Assembly (NCBI GenBank): GCA_902529715.1
Contig: CABZXL010000003.1
Coordinates: forward strand, 1 to 64,000
Length of the DNA stretch: 64,000 nucleotides
Reading direction: 5' to 3'
Source of the DNA: an uncultured Pelagibacteraceae bacterium
Lineage (GTDB): Bacteria > Pseudomonadota > Alphaproteobacteria > Pelagibacterales > Pelagibacteraceae
The translations under genes were made by a program, and so were the position numbers. How positions within the stretch are numbered: the stretch's first letter is position 1; the number at the start of each line of letters is the position of its first letter. The notes beneath the pieces are model-generated. The model made no database searches, had not been told where the DNA came from, and was given only the letters and a program-made list of their open reading frames with translations. Of this stretch, positions 39,531 to 49,435 are shown one piece after another.

Positions 39531-40514
39531 TTATTTTTGTGTATATAGTTTTTTAATTATGTAGTCTTTTAATAATATGCTGGAAACAAATCCAATACCA
39601 GGCATAAAAATACTAATAAATGTTAATTTTAAACTTTTAAAAAAATTACTAGAATAGTTAATTTTAAATGCATTTATTAAACAAACAATAAAAATAAATA
39701 ATAAGCCTAAAATATAAATATTTAAGTAAAATTCACTTAAAAAAATTAAAGGGAACATTAAGATAAATATAAATGGTAAGGATGAAATTAGCAAAAGAAA
39801 ACTCTCTAAACAAGGAAATTTTAAAAATGTTCTTAAACCAGTTGATCCATATACAAATCTTTGTCGAGCAAAATGTTTAAAATTTCTATCTTTATGAAAA
39901 ACATAAATACTTGGGCAAAACATAATTTTATAACCTAATTTTCGTATATTTTTATTCAAAGAAATTTCCTCACCAGAATATAAATTTTCATACATTCCTT
40001 TAACTTTTTTATATAAATCAGTTCTAACAATCAAATTACAACTTGGTAAAAAATTAACATAACATTCTTTATTCTCTCGATTGCTTTTTGTAATTGTATT
40101 TAAGGTAACAAAAGATAACTTCCTTGATCTTGATACTAATTTTTTTTCTATATCTTTAGTTTTAGGAGATAAATTTGGCCCTCCTACAGCGCCTAATTTT
40201 TTATATTTTTTAAATAATTTATGAACATCATTAAGCCAAAAGGATTTGGGATATGCATCACTATCAATAAAACAAACAAATCTTGTTTTGCAATTTTTTA
40301 CAGCTAAATTTCTTTTAAAACCAATTGTTTCATTTCCTGAAACAAAAATTTTTATTTTATTATCTTTTTTAAAATTTTGATATTTATCTAGAATTAAAAA
40401 TATTTTTATTTTTTTATAATATTTTCTTATATTTTTTATACAAAAACTTAAATTTTGATCATAAGATCTAGAGGGTATAATTACGGTTATGTCTTTTTCT
40501 ACAGACTTGGTCAC
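39531..40514 (-). CDS. Glycosyltransferase family 2 with C-terminal TM segments
   Basis: VIIPSRSYDQNL, CFIDSDAYPKSFWL, GGPNLSP. Confidence 0.87.
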   Translation of the reverse strand: MTKSVEKDITVIIPSRSYDQNLSFCIKNIRKYYKKIKIFLILDKYQNFKKDNKIKIFVSGNETIGFKRNLAVKNCKTRFVCFIDSDAYPKSFWLNDVHKLFKKYKKLGAVGGPNLSPKTKDIEKKLVSRSRKLSFVTLNTITKSNRENKECYVNFLPSCNLIVRTDLYKKVKGMYENLYSGEEISLNKNIRKLGYKIMFCPSIYVFHKDRNFKHFARQRFVYGSTGLRTFLKFPCLESFLLLISSLPFIFILMFPLIFLSEFYLNIYILGLLFIFIVCLINAFKINYSSNFFKSLKLTFISIFMPGIGFVSSILLKDYIIKKLYTQK

Positions 40515-40599
40515 TATTAAAATATTATATTTGGTTATTATTCAAAATTATTTTCTTTAAATTGTATTTGTTTGGTATAATGAGTTTAGAAATAATATA

Positions 40600-41301
40600 A
40601 TGTCAAATTTAAAATTATCAATAATTATACCTATTTACAATGAAGAGAAAACAATAATACAAACATTAAAGAGAATTAAAGAAACAAATAATAATAAAAT
40701 AAATTATGAAACAATAGTAATTAATGATGGTTCAAAAGATGGTACTTTAGATTTATTAAAATCACATAGTGATCTTTATGATCATTTAATTGATTATAAT
40801 AATAATTCAGGAAAAGGATATGCGGTTAAAAAAGGATTAGAGGCATCTACGGGTGATTATATAATTTTTCAAGATGCCGATTTGGAATATGATCCAAAAG
40901 ATTTTTCTAAATTTATTGATTTAATTAATAATCAAAATGTAGATGGTATTATAGGATCGAGATTTGTTTATAGCGGATTTACTAGATCACACAGTTTTCT
41001 AAATAAAATAGGAAATCATATATTAACATTTATTTTTAACGCTTTGTACAATACAACTTTCACAGATATATATTCTTGTTATTATTGTTATAGAAAAAAT
41101 TTATTAAATCATGAAAATTTAAAAACCTTTGGCTTTGAACAACACGCAGAAATCTTGTGCAAAACTATTAAGAATGGTAAATTTTTTTATGAAGTTCCAA
41201 TAAGCTACAATGGCCGCACTCATGATGAGGGGAAAAAAATTAAATTCTACCATTTTTTTTCAGTATTATTCAGAATTATTATGGAAAGAATATCTTTTTA
41301 A
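40600..41301 (+). CDS. Glycosyltransferase family 2 (polyprenyl-phosphate glycosyltransferase-like)
   Basis: SIIIPIYNEEKTIIQTLKRI, INDGSKDGT, GYAVKKGLEASTGDYIIFQDADLEYDP, IIGSRF. Confidence 0.93.
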   Translation: MSNLKLSIIIPIYNEEKTIIQTLKRIKETNNNKINYETIVINDGSKDGTLDLLKSHSDLYDHLIDYNNNSGKGYAVKKGLEASTGDYIIFQDADLEYDPKDFSKFIDLINNQNVDGIIGSRFVYSGFTRSHSFLNKIGNHILTFIFNALYNTTFTDIYSCYYCYRKNLLNHENLKTFGFEQHAEILCKTIKNGKFFYEVPISYNGRTHDEGKKIKFYHFFSVLFRIIMERISF

Positions 41302-41307
41302 TTAATT

Positions 41308-43869
41308 ATGACAAAAAAAATTGTCATTGTTGGCGCTCTTGGATATTTAGGAACAGAACTGTGTAAAATCTACTCGGGTGAAAGTTGGCGTAATAAAATC
41401 ATAGCTCTAGATGATCGCTTTATTTCTGAAAGAGTAAGCCAATTAAAAGATTGGAATATAGAATTTTTTCAAGGTCACATTTTAGATAATAAGTTTTTAA
41501 ATAAACATTTAAATAATGCTGATGTTGTTCACCATTTAGCAGGTGTAACAGATGTAGCTTATACAAAAACAGAGGCAAATTCTGAATTAGATGAAAGAAT
41601 AAGATCAATAGCAATAGATGGAACTAATAATATTTTAAAAAATATTCCTAATAATTGTAAAATAATTTTTCCATCTACACATGTTGTTTTTGAAGGATTT
41701 GAACATGCAAAAGAAAATATTTTAGAAAATGAGCCTCCTCGACCTATTTTGATGTATTCAAAAAGTAAGGTTCAAAATGAAATTGATATAAAAAACTCAA
41801 ATAATGATTACGTAATTTTACGACTTGGCTCAGTCTATGGATATTCTTTAGATACTATGCGTATAAATATAATGCCAAACCTATTTTCTAAAATTACATC
41901 TCAAAATGGAACGATTAAACTATTCTCGGGCGGCAAGCAGTTAAAAAGTCTTGTTAATTTAATTGATGTTGTAAGATGCATGAAGTTTGTTGAAGAAAAC
42001 CAAAAAATAAAGAAAGAAATTTTTCATTTAGTTAACGAACAAACAACAGTAAAAAAAGTAGCAGAAATTTGTAAAAAAATTAATCCAAAAATTAAAATAG
42101 AAGTCACAAATGATGAAGCTCCAAATAAAGGTTATACTTTATCAAATAAAAAATTATTGAATACAGGATTTAAATTTCTTTATAACGTTCAAGATTCAAT
42201 TAAACAAATGATTCATCAATGGTCATTTAGAAAAGATAATAATAACTTAGAGCATATTTTTAAAGGAGAAAATGAGTTCATAGACTCAAGGGGTAAAATA
42301 AGTAATTATGAGCTGCCAGAACCTATAAATTTAATTGGATACATAGAATCTAAAAAAGGAACAGTTAGAGCTAATCACTTTCATCCAATTCAAGAACAAA
42401 AATGTTTGCTTGTTAAGGGTCAATTTATAAGTGTTTACAAAGATTTAATTAATAATAAATCACATCGAGTAACACATATTGTAAATGAAGGAGAACTAAT
42501 AGTCACTAAACCAAATGTTGCTCACTCTATGGTTTTTACAAAAGATTCTATATTCCTAAATTTGGTTAGAGGCGAAAGAGAACATAAAAATTATGGAATA
42601 ACTCATACACTTCCTTACGAGTTAGTAAATAATATAGATCGGATTAACTTATTAAATATTTATAAATTTAATTGTAGATGTTGTAATAATGAAAAACTTA
42701 AAAGAGTAGTTTCATTAGGATTTCAGCCATTAGCAAATAACTTAATGAAATCAAAAAATGATAGAGTTGATCTTTATCCTTTAGAAATGAATTATTGCTC
42801 AAAATGTCATAACTGTCAGCTTTCAGTAAATATTGAGCCAAAAAAAATGTTTTCAAATTATCTTTATTTATCTTCAACTTCAGAAACATTTAAACAACAT
42901 TTTAAAAAAGCAGCTAAACAGTATGTTAAAGATTTTAAACTTTCACCTAAAAAATCGTATGTTATTGATATTGGTAGTAATGATGGTGTAGGTTTAAAAC
43001 CATTTAAAGATTTAAACTTCAAACATCTTCTAGGAATTGAACCTGCAAAAAACTTAGCAAAGCTTGCTAATAAAAATAAGATAAAAACATTTAATGGTTT
43101 TTTAAATAAAAAAAATCTAAAGAAAATTAAAAGAAATGCTGACATTATTCTAGCATCTAATGTGTTTGCACATTCTGATGATTTAAAAACTATGGCTGAA
43201 TGTATGCTTAAGCTATTAAAAAAAAATGGAACTATTATTATAGAAATCCAGTATCTAATAAATACTTTGAAAGATTTAACTTTTGATAATATTTATCATG
43301 AACATTACAACTACTGGTCATTAACCTCCCTAAAATATTTTTTTAATCAATTTAGTGCAAAAATTTTTAAAGCTGAAAAAATTAATACACACGGAGGATC
43401 TTTAAGAATTTATGTTACTAAAAATATAAATAAGAAGGATGATAAAAGTATAAAAAAAATTATAAAAGAGGAAGAAAGATTTGGAATTAGAAAATTTGAA
43501 ACTTACAAAAAATTTGGTGAAAAAATTTATAAAATAAGAAAAAATTTTTTAAAAAATATAGATAAAATTAAAAATAATAATCAAAAAATTATAGGTTATG
43601 GATCGCCAGCAAAGGCTACTACAGCTTTAAATTTCTTTGGTATTTCTAAGGAAATTGAATATATCATTGAAGATAATAAGCTAAAACAAGGAAAATATCT
43701 CCCAGGAGTTAAAATACCAATTCTAAATAATAAAAAAAAATTTAATAAGAATTCTTCATTATTAATTCTTGCATGGAATTTTTTTGATGAAATAAAAAAA
43801 AAGAATGAAAAATTTTTTAAACACATCATTAATATCAAAAATTTAGAAAAGGATAATTTTTTTAAATGA
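41308..43869 (+). CDS. Three-domain sugar-modifying fusion: NAD-dependent epimerase/reductase + cupin + NovU/TylC3-like C-methyltransferase
   Basis: GALGYLGTELCKIY Rossmann; VRANHFHPIQEQKCLLVKGQF cupin; CRCCNNEKLKRVVSLGFQPLANNL...CSKCHNCQL and VIDIGSNDGVGLKPF methyltransferase. Confidence 0.88.
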   Translation: MTKKIVIVGALGYLGTELCKIYSGESWRNKIIALDDRFISERVSQLKDWNIEFFQGHILDNKFLNKHLNNADVVHHLAGVTDVAYTKTEANSELDERIRSIAIDGTNNILKNIPNNCKIIFPSTHVVFEGFEHAKENILENEPPRPILMYSKSKVQNEIDIKNSNNDYVILRLGSVYGYSLDTMRINIMPNLFSKITSQNGTIKLFSGGKQLKSLVNLIDVVRCMKFVEENQKIKKEIFHLVNEQTTVKKVAEICKKINPKIKIEVTNDEAPNKGYTLSNKKLLNTGFKFLYNVQDSIKQMIHQWSFRKDNNNLEHIFKGENEFIDSRGKISNYELPEPINLIGYIESKKGTVRANHFHPIQEQKCLLVKGQFISVYKDLINNKSHRVTHIVNEGELIVTKPNVAHSMVFTKDSIFLNLVRGEREHKNYGITHTLPYELVNNIDRINLLNIYKFNCRCCNNEKLKRVVSLGFQPLANNLMKSKNDRVDLYPLEMNYCSKCHNCQLSVNIEPKKMFSNYLYLSSTSETFKQHFKKAAKQYVKDFKLSPKKSYVIDIGSNDGVGLKPFKDLNFKHLLGIEPAKNLAKLANKNKIKTFNGFLNKKNLKKIKRNADIILASNVFAHSDDLKTMAECMLKLLKKNGTIIIEIQYLINTLKDLTFDNIYHEHYNYWSLTSLKYFFNQFSAKIFKAEKINTHGGSLRIYVTKNINKKDDKSIKKIIKEEERFGIRKFETYKKFGEKIYKIRKNFLKNIDKIKNNNQKIIGYGSPAKATTALNFFGISKEIEYIIEDNKLKQGKYLPGVKIPILNNKKKFNKNSSLLILAWNFFDEIKKKNEKFFKHIINIKNLEKDNFFK

Positions 43870-44646
43870 GTCTAAAAAAAATAATTGATAAGGAACTTTT
43901 TTTTATTATTTTAATAATTTTTATTATTCTTATATTTATTAAAAATATAAACTTTTTTCAAAAACTTATATTTTCTTCCAAATTTAGATTTTGAAGAAAG
44001 AATAACTACCAAAGTTTATAATTATTGTAACAATGAATCTGTTGGATATGTTCACGATATAAAAAAAAAATTTAATATAACAAATAATCCAAAGGTTATA
44101 AATTTTGATATACACCCTGATCCAAGCTGGGTATTTCTTAATACTTCAAAACCAAAGAGTGATAAGTATTTAATAGTTCTAAATTATATAGAAAATCCCA
44201 ATATTTTTTTTCATAAGACAAATAAAATTTTTAGAGGTGAAAAAATATTAAATGCAGCTGGGATAAAAGAAATCCAATTTTTATCCAAATATAAAAAACC
44301 AATTAAAATTAATGGTAATTTACACTTATACCAAGTTAAAGTTGGAACCTTTAATTTTAAAAATTTCGATGAATTAGAAAAAAATAATTTTAAATTAAAA
44401 GAAATTTTTAAATTAAAATTAAATAAAGATAACTATGTTAATTCAAAATATTTAGTTAATAAAGAAATATCAGATTTTGGTGGAAGGGAAGTTTTAAACC
44501 TAATAAAAATTTTAGACAATCAAAATAACGAAATTGAAGAAATAGACAAAATTCAAGTAAGTTTAATAAATCAAATTTCACTTAATAACTATCAAATATT
44601 AGATAATTTTAAAAATAAATGTTTATATTTAAAAAAAAATGGATGA
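43866..44646 (+). pseudogene. Frameshifted membrane-anchored protein of unknown function
   Basis: Frame 43866 (MSLKKIIDKELFFIILIIFIILIFIKNINFFQK...) stops after about 43 codons; the continuing ORF ...FLPNLDFEERITTKVYNYCNNESVGYVHDIKKKF...LYLKKNG* lies in another frame; shift between 43951 and 43996. Confidence 0.65.
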
Positions 44647-45953
44647 AATAATTAAAATTTTGTTTCAAATTGGATTGATATTATTTATTTTTTTAATTCC
44701 AATTTTTAAACTTAACTCAAATAATACTTTGAGTTTAAAAAATGCAACAACACTAGATCAAACTTTTTTTAATTTTATTATTTTAATAAATTTAATACTA
44801 TTTTTATCTTTTTTTTTAGTTTTAAAATATCTTCAATAATTTTTTATAATTTCCTTTTTTATATTGGCATCATTAATTTATAATTTAGTTTTAAAGTATA
44901 ATTTTTTAGGAAGCTTAGAATATAAGTTAAAGCTATTTTTTTTTACAATATTTTTTATTTTAATTTCTTTTGACTTATTATTTAATCTTGAGCTTGGCTG
45001 GGATGCACAAAAATTATGGTTTCCAAAAGTTTTAAATTTTTATCAAGGAAATACTATTGCCAATCTTGAAACACTTCTTTGGCCAGAATATCCATTTTTA
45101 GGTTCACTACTATGGGCTTTTTTTTGGAAAATTAGTTTTTTCTGAATATGAATATCTTGGAAGATTAATCTATGTATTTATTTTTTGTTTATCTATTTTT
45201 TCTATTAGTGAAATTTTGAAATTATCTTTTATAAAACAAATGTTATTTGCTTCTTTAAGCATTTTGCTTATTTACAATTACAATTTGTTTAATGGATATC
45301 AAGAAATAATAATTTTTTCTTTGGTAATTTTGGCTGCAAAATATTCTTATTTAATTATTTTAGAAAAAAAGCTAGATATTTTTTATTTAATATTTCTTTT
45401 ATTAATATTTAATTCTATTATTTGGATAAAAAATGAAGGTATATTTATTTCATTATTTTTATTTTTTAATATTTTTTTATTCTCAAAATATAAATTAAAA
45501 CATAAATTAATTTCTTTATTTATTTTAATTTTATTAATTGCTTTAAGATTGTTGATTTTTAAATTTTATAATTTTGAAATAAGTTTACAACCAGGCTCAT
45601 ATAATAATTTTTCTCTAAGTGAAATATTTAATAAAATTAGTATTGATAGGTTAAGTATAATTTATAAATATTTGATACAAAGTATTTTTAAAAATTATTT
45701 AGTATTGTTAAGTCTACTATTTATTTTATTTTATTTTATTAAAAAGAAAAATTTTAAAAATATCAATTTCGTATTATTTTACTTCTTTCTAAATATTGTA
45801 TTTATTAATTTTGCATATTTATTAACTGATTTACCAATAGAGTTTGCGGCTAAAAGCGGCACACATAGATTAATGTTTGAGTTTTCTGGATATTATTTGC
45901 TGTTCATAATAATTTTTCTAAATGAATTTTGTAAACAAAGTAAAAAAAATTAG
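44639..45953 (+). pseudogene. Interrupted polytopic membrane protein (possible glycosyltransferase/polymerase-like)
   Basis: Fragments 44639-44839 and 44864-45145 are in the same frame, separated by TAA; reading then shifts frame near the T8 run (45118-45125) into 45216-45953, with open sequence upstream of the called start. Confidence 0.65.
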
Positions 45954-46370
45954 ATGCAGTATTGGTTAATGAAGTCTGAACCAAATGTTTGGTCTATTGA
46001 TAATCAAAAAAAATCTGGTTTAAAGGGCGCTACTTGGGATGGAGTTAGAAATTATCAGGCTGCAAATAATTTAAAAAAAATGTCAAAAGGTGATCTTTGT
46101 TTTTTTTATCATTCAAATATTGGAAAAGAAATTGTTGGTATAGTCGAGGTAATAAAAGATGCCTTTATAGATCCAACAGATAAAGATGGGAAATTTGTAG
46201 CTGTGCAGGTTAGATTTAAAAAAGCTTTGAATAAGCCTGTTTCTTTAGAAGAAATTAAAAAAAATCCTAATTTACGTAGGTTGCCTCTTGTTAGACAAAG
46301 CAGATTATCAGTTATGCCTATAGATACTAAAAGCTGGAAAATTATTTTGAAGATGAGTAGTATTGGCTAA
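45954..46370 (+). CDS. EVE domain-containing protein
   Basis: YWLMKSEPNVWSID, WDGVRNYQAANNLKKMSKGDLCFFYHSN, RLPLVRQSRLSVMPI. Confidence 0.93.
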   Translation: MQYWLMKSEPNVWSIDNQKKSGLKGATWDGVRNYQAANNLKKMSKGDLCFFYHSNIGKEIVGIVEVIKDAFIDPTDKDGKFVAVQVRFKKALNKPVSLEEIKKNPNLRRLPLVRQSRLSVMPIDTKSWKIILKMSSIG

Positions 46371-46383
46371 AAAATAAATCTTT

Positions 46384-48429
46384 ATGCCTAAAAAAAAGAA
46401 AAAAAGAAAAAAAATAAAAAAGAAAAAATCTTCAAGAAAAAAAACAAAAATAAGAAGAAAATTAAAAAAAAACAAATCAAAAAAAACTGAAAATACAGAA
46501 TTAATTTATAAAGCAAAAAGTGATTGGATAAAAAAAGCTATAGTAAATAAATCCGGATATCAAAAAAAATATTCAGATTCATTAAAAAACAACGATAATT
46601 TTTGGAAAAAAGAAGGCAAAAGAATTTCCTGGATCAAGCCATATACTAAAATTAAAGATTATAAATACAGTAAGACTGATGTTCATATTAAATGGTTTTA
46701 TGATGGAACTTTAAACGCATCAGCTAATTGTATTGATCGACACTTAAAGAAAAATAAAGATAAAACAGCAATAATATGGGTTGGTGATGATCCAAAAGTT
46801 CAAAAAAAAATTAGTTACAAACAATTACATCAAGAAGTTTCAAAAGCAGCAAATGGATTAAAAGAAATAGGAGTAAAAAAAGGAGATAGAGTTACAATAT
46901 ATTTAACAATGATTCCTGAATTGGCATACACAATGCTAGCATGTGCAAGAATAGGAGCTGTTCATTCAATTATTTTTGGTGGTTTTTCAGCAGACAGTAT
47001 TTCTGGGAGGATTAACGATTGCAAATCTGATTACGTTATTACTGCTGATGAAGGTGTTAGAGGAGGAAAGATTATAGACTTAAAAGGAAAAGTTGATGAA
47101 GCTCTTTTGAATTGTCCAAATGTTAAAAAATGTGTTGTGGTAAAACGAACTGGAAACAGAATTAATTGGGATGAAAGTAGAGATATTTGGTATCACGATA
47201 TAACTAAAAAAGCTTCTAAGTATTGTGAACCTGAAGAAATGAATGCGGAAGATCCATTATTTATTTTATATACATCTGGATCCACAGGAAAACCAAAAGG
47301 AGTTTTGCACACGACTGGGGGCTATATGGTTTATGCCTCAATGACCCATCAGTATATTTTTAATTATAAACCAAAAGATATATATTGGTGCACTGCTGAT
47401 ATTGGCTGGGTTACAGGTCATAGCTATATAATTTATGGACCTCTTTCAAATGGAGCAACAACGATCATGTCTGAAGGCATTCCTAATTATCCAGATTGGT
47501 CTAGATGGTGGCAAATAGTAGATAAATATAAAGTTAATATTTTTTATACAGCACCAACTGCAATAAGAGCCATGATGAGAGAAGGGGACGGTCCTGTAAA
47601 AAAAACGTCAAGAAAAACTCTAAAACTACTAGGAACAGTTGGTGAACCAATAAACCCAGAAGCTTGGCAATGGTATTTTAAGACTGTAGGTGACTCTAGA
47701 TGTCCAATCGTTGATACATGGTGGCAGACAGAAACTGGAGGAATTTTAATTAGTCCTCAAACTGGTGCTATAGACTTAAAGCCTGGATCTGCAACAAAAC
47801 CATTTTATGGAATTAAACCAGAAATAGTTGATAAAGATGGTAAGGTTCTAAAAGGAGAGGCACAAGGAAGATTATGTATAGCTCAATCTTGGCCAGGTCA
47901 AATGAGATCGGTATATGGAGACCATAATAGATTTATAGAAACATACTTTTCTCAGTTTGATGGAAAATATTTTACTGGAGATGGATGTAGAAGAGATAAA
48001 GATGGATACTATTGGATAACAGGAAGAGTGGATGATGTTATTATTGTATCAGGACATAATTTAGGAACTGCAGAAATAGAGAGTGCCTTTGTAGCACATC
48101 CAAAAATTGCAGAAGCTGCAGTAGTTGGATGTCCACACGATATAAAAGGAAATGGATTATATTGTTATGTAACTCTGAATGTAGGAGAAGAACCAAATGG
48201 AGATCTAGAAAGAGAACTAAAACTTTGGGTAAGAAAACAAATTGGAGTAATTGCTACTCCAGATTTTATTCAGTTTTCACCTGGACTTCCAAAAACAAGA
48301 TCAGGAAAAATAATGAGGAGAATTTTAAGGAAGATAGCCGCAAATGAACATGAACAACTTGGAGATACAACAACTTTAGCTGATCCGAGCGTAGTTAAAA
48401 GTTTAGTTGATAATAGAAAAAATATTTAA
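46384..48429 (+). CDS. acs: Acetyl-CoA synthetase with Lys/Arg-rich N-terminal extension
   Basis: [82 protein letters not shown]. Confidence 0.97.
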   Translation: MPKKKKKRKKIKKKKSSRKKTKIRRKLKKNKSKKTENTELIYKAKSDWIKKAIVNKSGYQKKYSDSLKNNDNFWKKEGKRISWIKPYTKIKDYKYSKTDVHIKWFYDGTLNASANCIDRHLKKNKDKTAIIWVGDDPKVQKKISYKQLHQEVSKAANGLKEIGVKKGDRVTIYLTMIPELAYTMLACARIGAVHSIIFGGFSADSISGRINDCKSDYVITADEGVRGGKIIDLKGKVDEALLNCPNVKKCVVVKRTGNRINWDESRDIWYHDITKKASKYCEPEEMNAEDPLFILYTSGSTGKPKGVLHTTGGYMVYASMTHQYIFNYKPKDIYWCTADIGWVTGHSYIIYGPLSNGATTIMSEGIPNYPDWSRWWQIVDKYKVNIFYTAPTAIRAMMREGDGPVKKTSRKTLKLLGTVGEPINPEAWQWYFKTVGDSRCPIVDTWWQTETGGILISPQTGAIDLKPGSATKPFYGIKPEIVDKDGKVLKGEAQGRLCIAQSWPGQMRSVYGDHNRFIETYFSQFDGKYFTGDGCRRDKDGYYWITGRVDDVIIVSGHNLGTAEIESAFVAHPKIAEAAVVGCPHDIKGNGLYCYVTLNVGEEPNGDLERELKLWVRKQIGVIATPDFIQFSPGLPKTRSGKIMRRILRKIAANEHEQLGDTTTLADPSVVKSLVDNRKNI

Positions 48430-49049
48430 AATTTTATTCTCTCGTTAAATTCTTTTTTAACAATATCCCACTTTAAAATTACAGAATTTAAAACAATCTT
48501 ACGATCAAGGTTTTTTAATTCATCAGCTATAGGTGCCCACTTATATAATGATAATGCGCTAGGGTTAAATGGAAGATCATTATAATATGTGTTCCAATTA
48601 ATGTTTTGTAATCTTTCATTAAAATTTTTTTTTGCTTCTTCAATAATATCTAGTGGCATTTTATTTATAGTTTCATCATCTAAAATTTTAAAAAAAATTT
48701 CTTTAGCTTTTTCAACTTCTTGATAATTCGAATTATTTTTTAAATAAGAAAACGTAAAAAATGTTAGATCTTGAAGAGCAACTGCATACATATTCCACTT
48801 AGCTAAATTTACAGATGCCATGAACTCATCATTTTCAAAATGAAGAACATATCTTGTTCCCATTCTAGTTTTTAAGTAACCGTAAAGCGTTACTTGTGTA
48901 ACCCAGGCTGATTTGGATTGTATAAAATCCTCTAATTCATCCAAATTGCTTATTTTTGTCTTTGGTACGAAAGCTTTAAAAAGAGAAAAAAAATAAATCT
49001 TAAAATCTTTCCAAGTAAGGTCTTTCCAAGTTAATTTGTATTTTGCCAT
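48426..49049 (-). CDS. Conserved hypothetical protein
   Basis: 207 aa ORF of normal composition for this window; no family recognised. Confidence 0.65.
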   Translation of the reverse strand: MAKYKLTWKDLTWKDFKIYFFSLFKAFVPKTKISNLDELEDFIQSKSAWVTQVTLYGYLKTRMGTRYVLHFENDEFMASVNLAKWNMYAVALQDLTFFTFSYLKNNSNYQEVEKAKEIFFKILDDETINKMPLDIIEEAKKNFNERLQNINWNTYYNDLPFNPSALSLYKWAPIADELKNLDRKIVLNSVILKWDIVKKEFNERIKF

Positions 49050-49174
49050 AAAAATAGCTATTTATTTATTTTATACCCTAAAAACTCCACTATTATTAAC
49101 AATTTTAACACTTTAAATCTCTTTCATAATGGTTATGGTTTCCGCCAGTTATAACTAAAAGAGGAGAGATAAAA

Positions 49175-49435
49175 ATGTCAAAACAAGCACAACACTGGGA
49201 AAAAACCAGAGGATTGCTAATTGTAACATTAGCAATTTGGTTTGTATTCTCAATTGGCATCTTTCTTTTTGGCGCTGAAATGGAGTCCGTTGGTGGACCC
49301 TTCGGTTATCCACTGACATATTGGTTTACTTGTCAGGGGTCTCTTGGAATTTTTGTAATCCTAATTTTCTGGTTTGCGAACAGACAAGAAAAAATCGATG
49401 AAGAGTTCGGCTTCAGTGAAAAAGGAGATGATTAA
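49175..49435 (+). CDS. DUF4212 small subunit of a sodium:solute symporter
   Basis: WEKTRGLLIVTLAIWFVFSIGIFLFG, GFPFGYPLTYW-like region, adjacent to SSS symporter. Confidence 0.9.
   Translation: MSKQAQHWEKTRGLLIVTLAIWFVFSIGIFLFGAEMESVGGPFGYPLTYWFTCQGSLGIFVILIFWFANRQEKIDEEFGFSEKGDD

Noticed and set aside
38426-45953. Prophage or transposon explanation for the glycan island
   Set aside because: No integrase, transposase, terminal repeats or phage structural genes seen; the only nearby tRNA (55896-55970) is ~10 kb away
45954-46370. EVE-domain protein as part of a defence system
   Set aside because: EVE/thymocyte-nuclear-protein-like genes are common housekeeping neighbours in alphaproteobacteria and no restriction or nuclease genes are nearby
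48993-49035. Short duplication ([10 protein letters not shown]) at the N-terminus of the 48426-49049 protein
   Set aside because: Only a ~15-bp duplication, insufficient to call a functional repeat
49126-49152. Weak hairpin ATAATGG/CCAGTTAT upstream of the DUF4212-symporter operon
   Set aside because: Only 7 bp with a bulge in AT-rich DNA; not distinguishable from chance without comparative data
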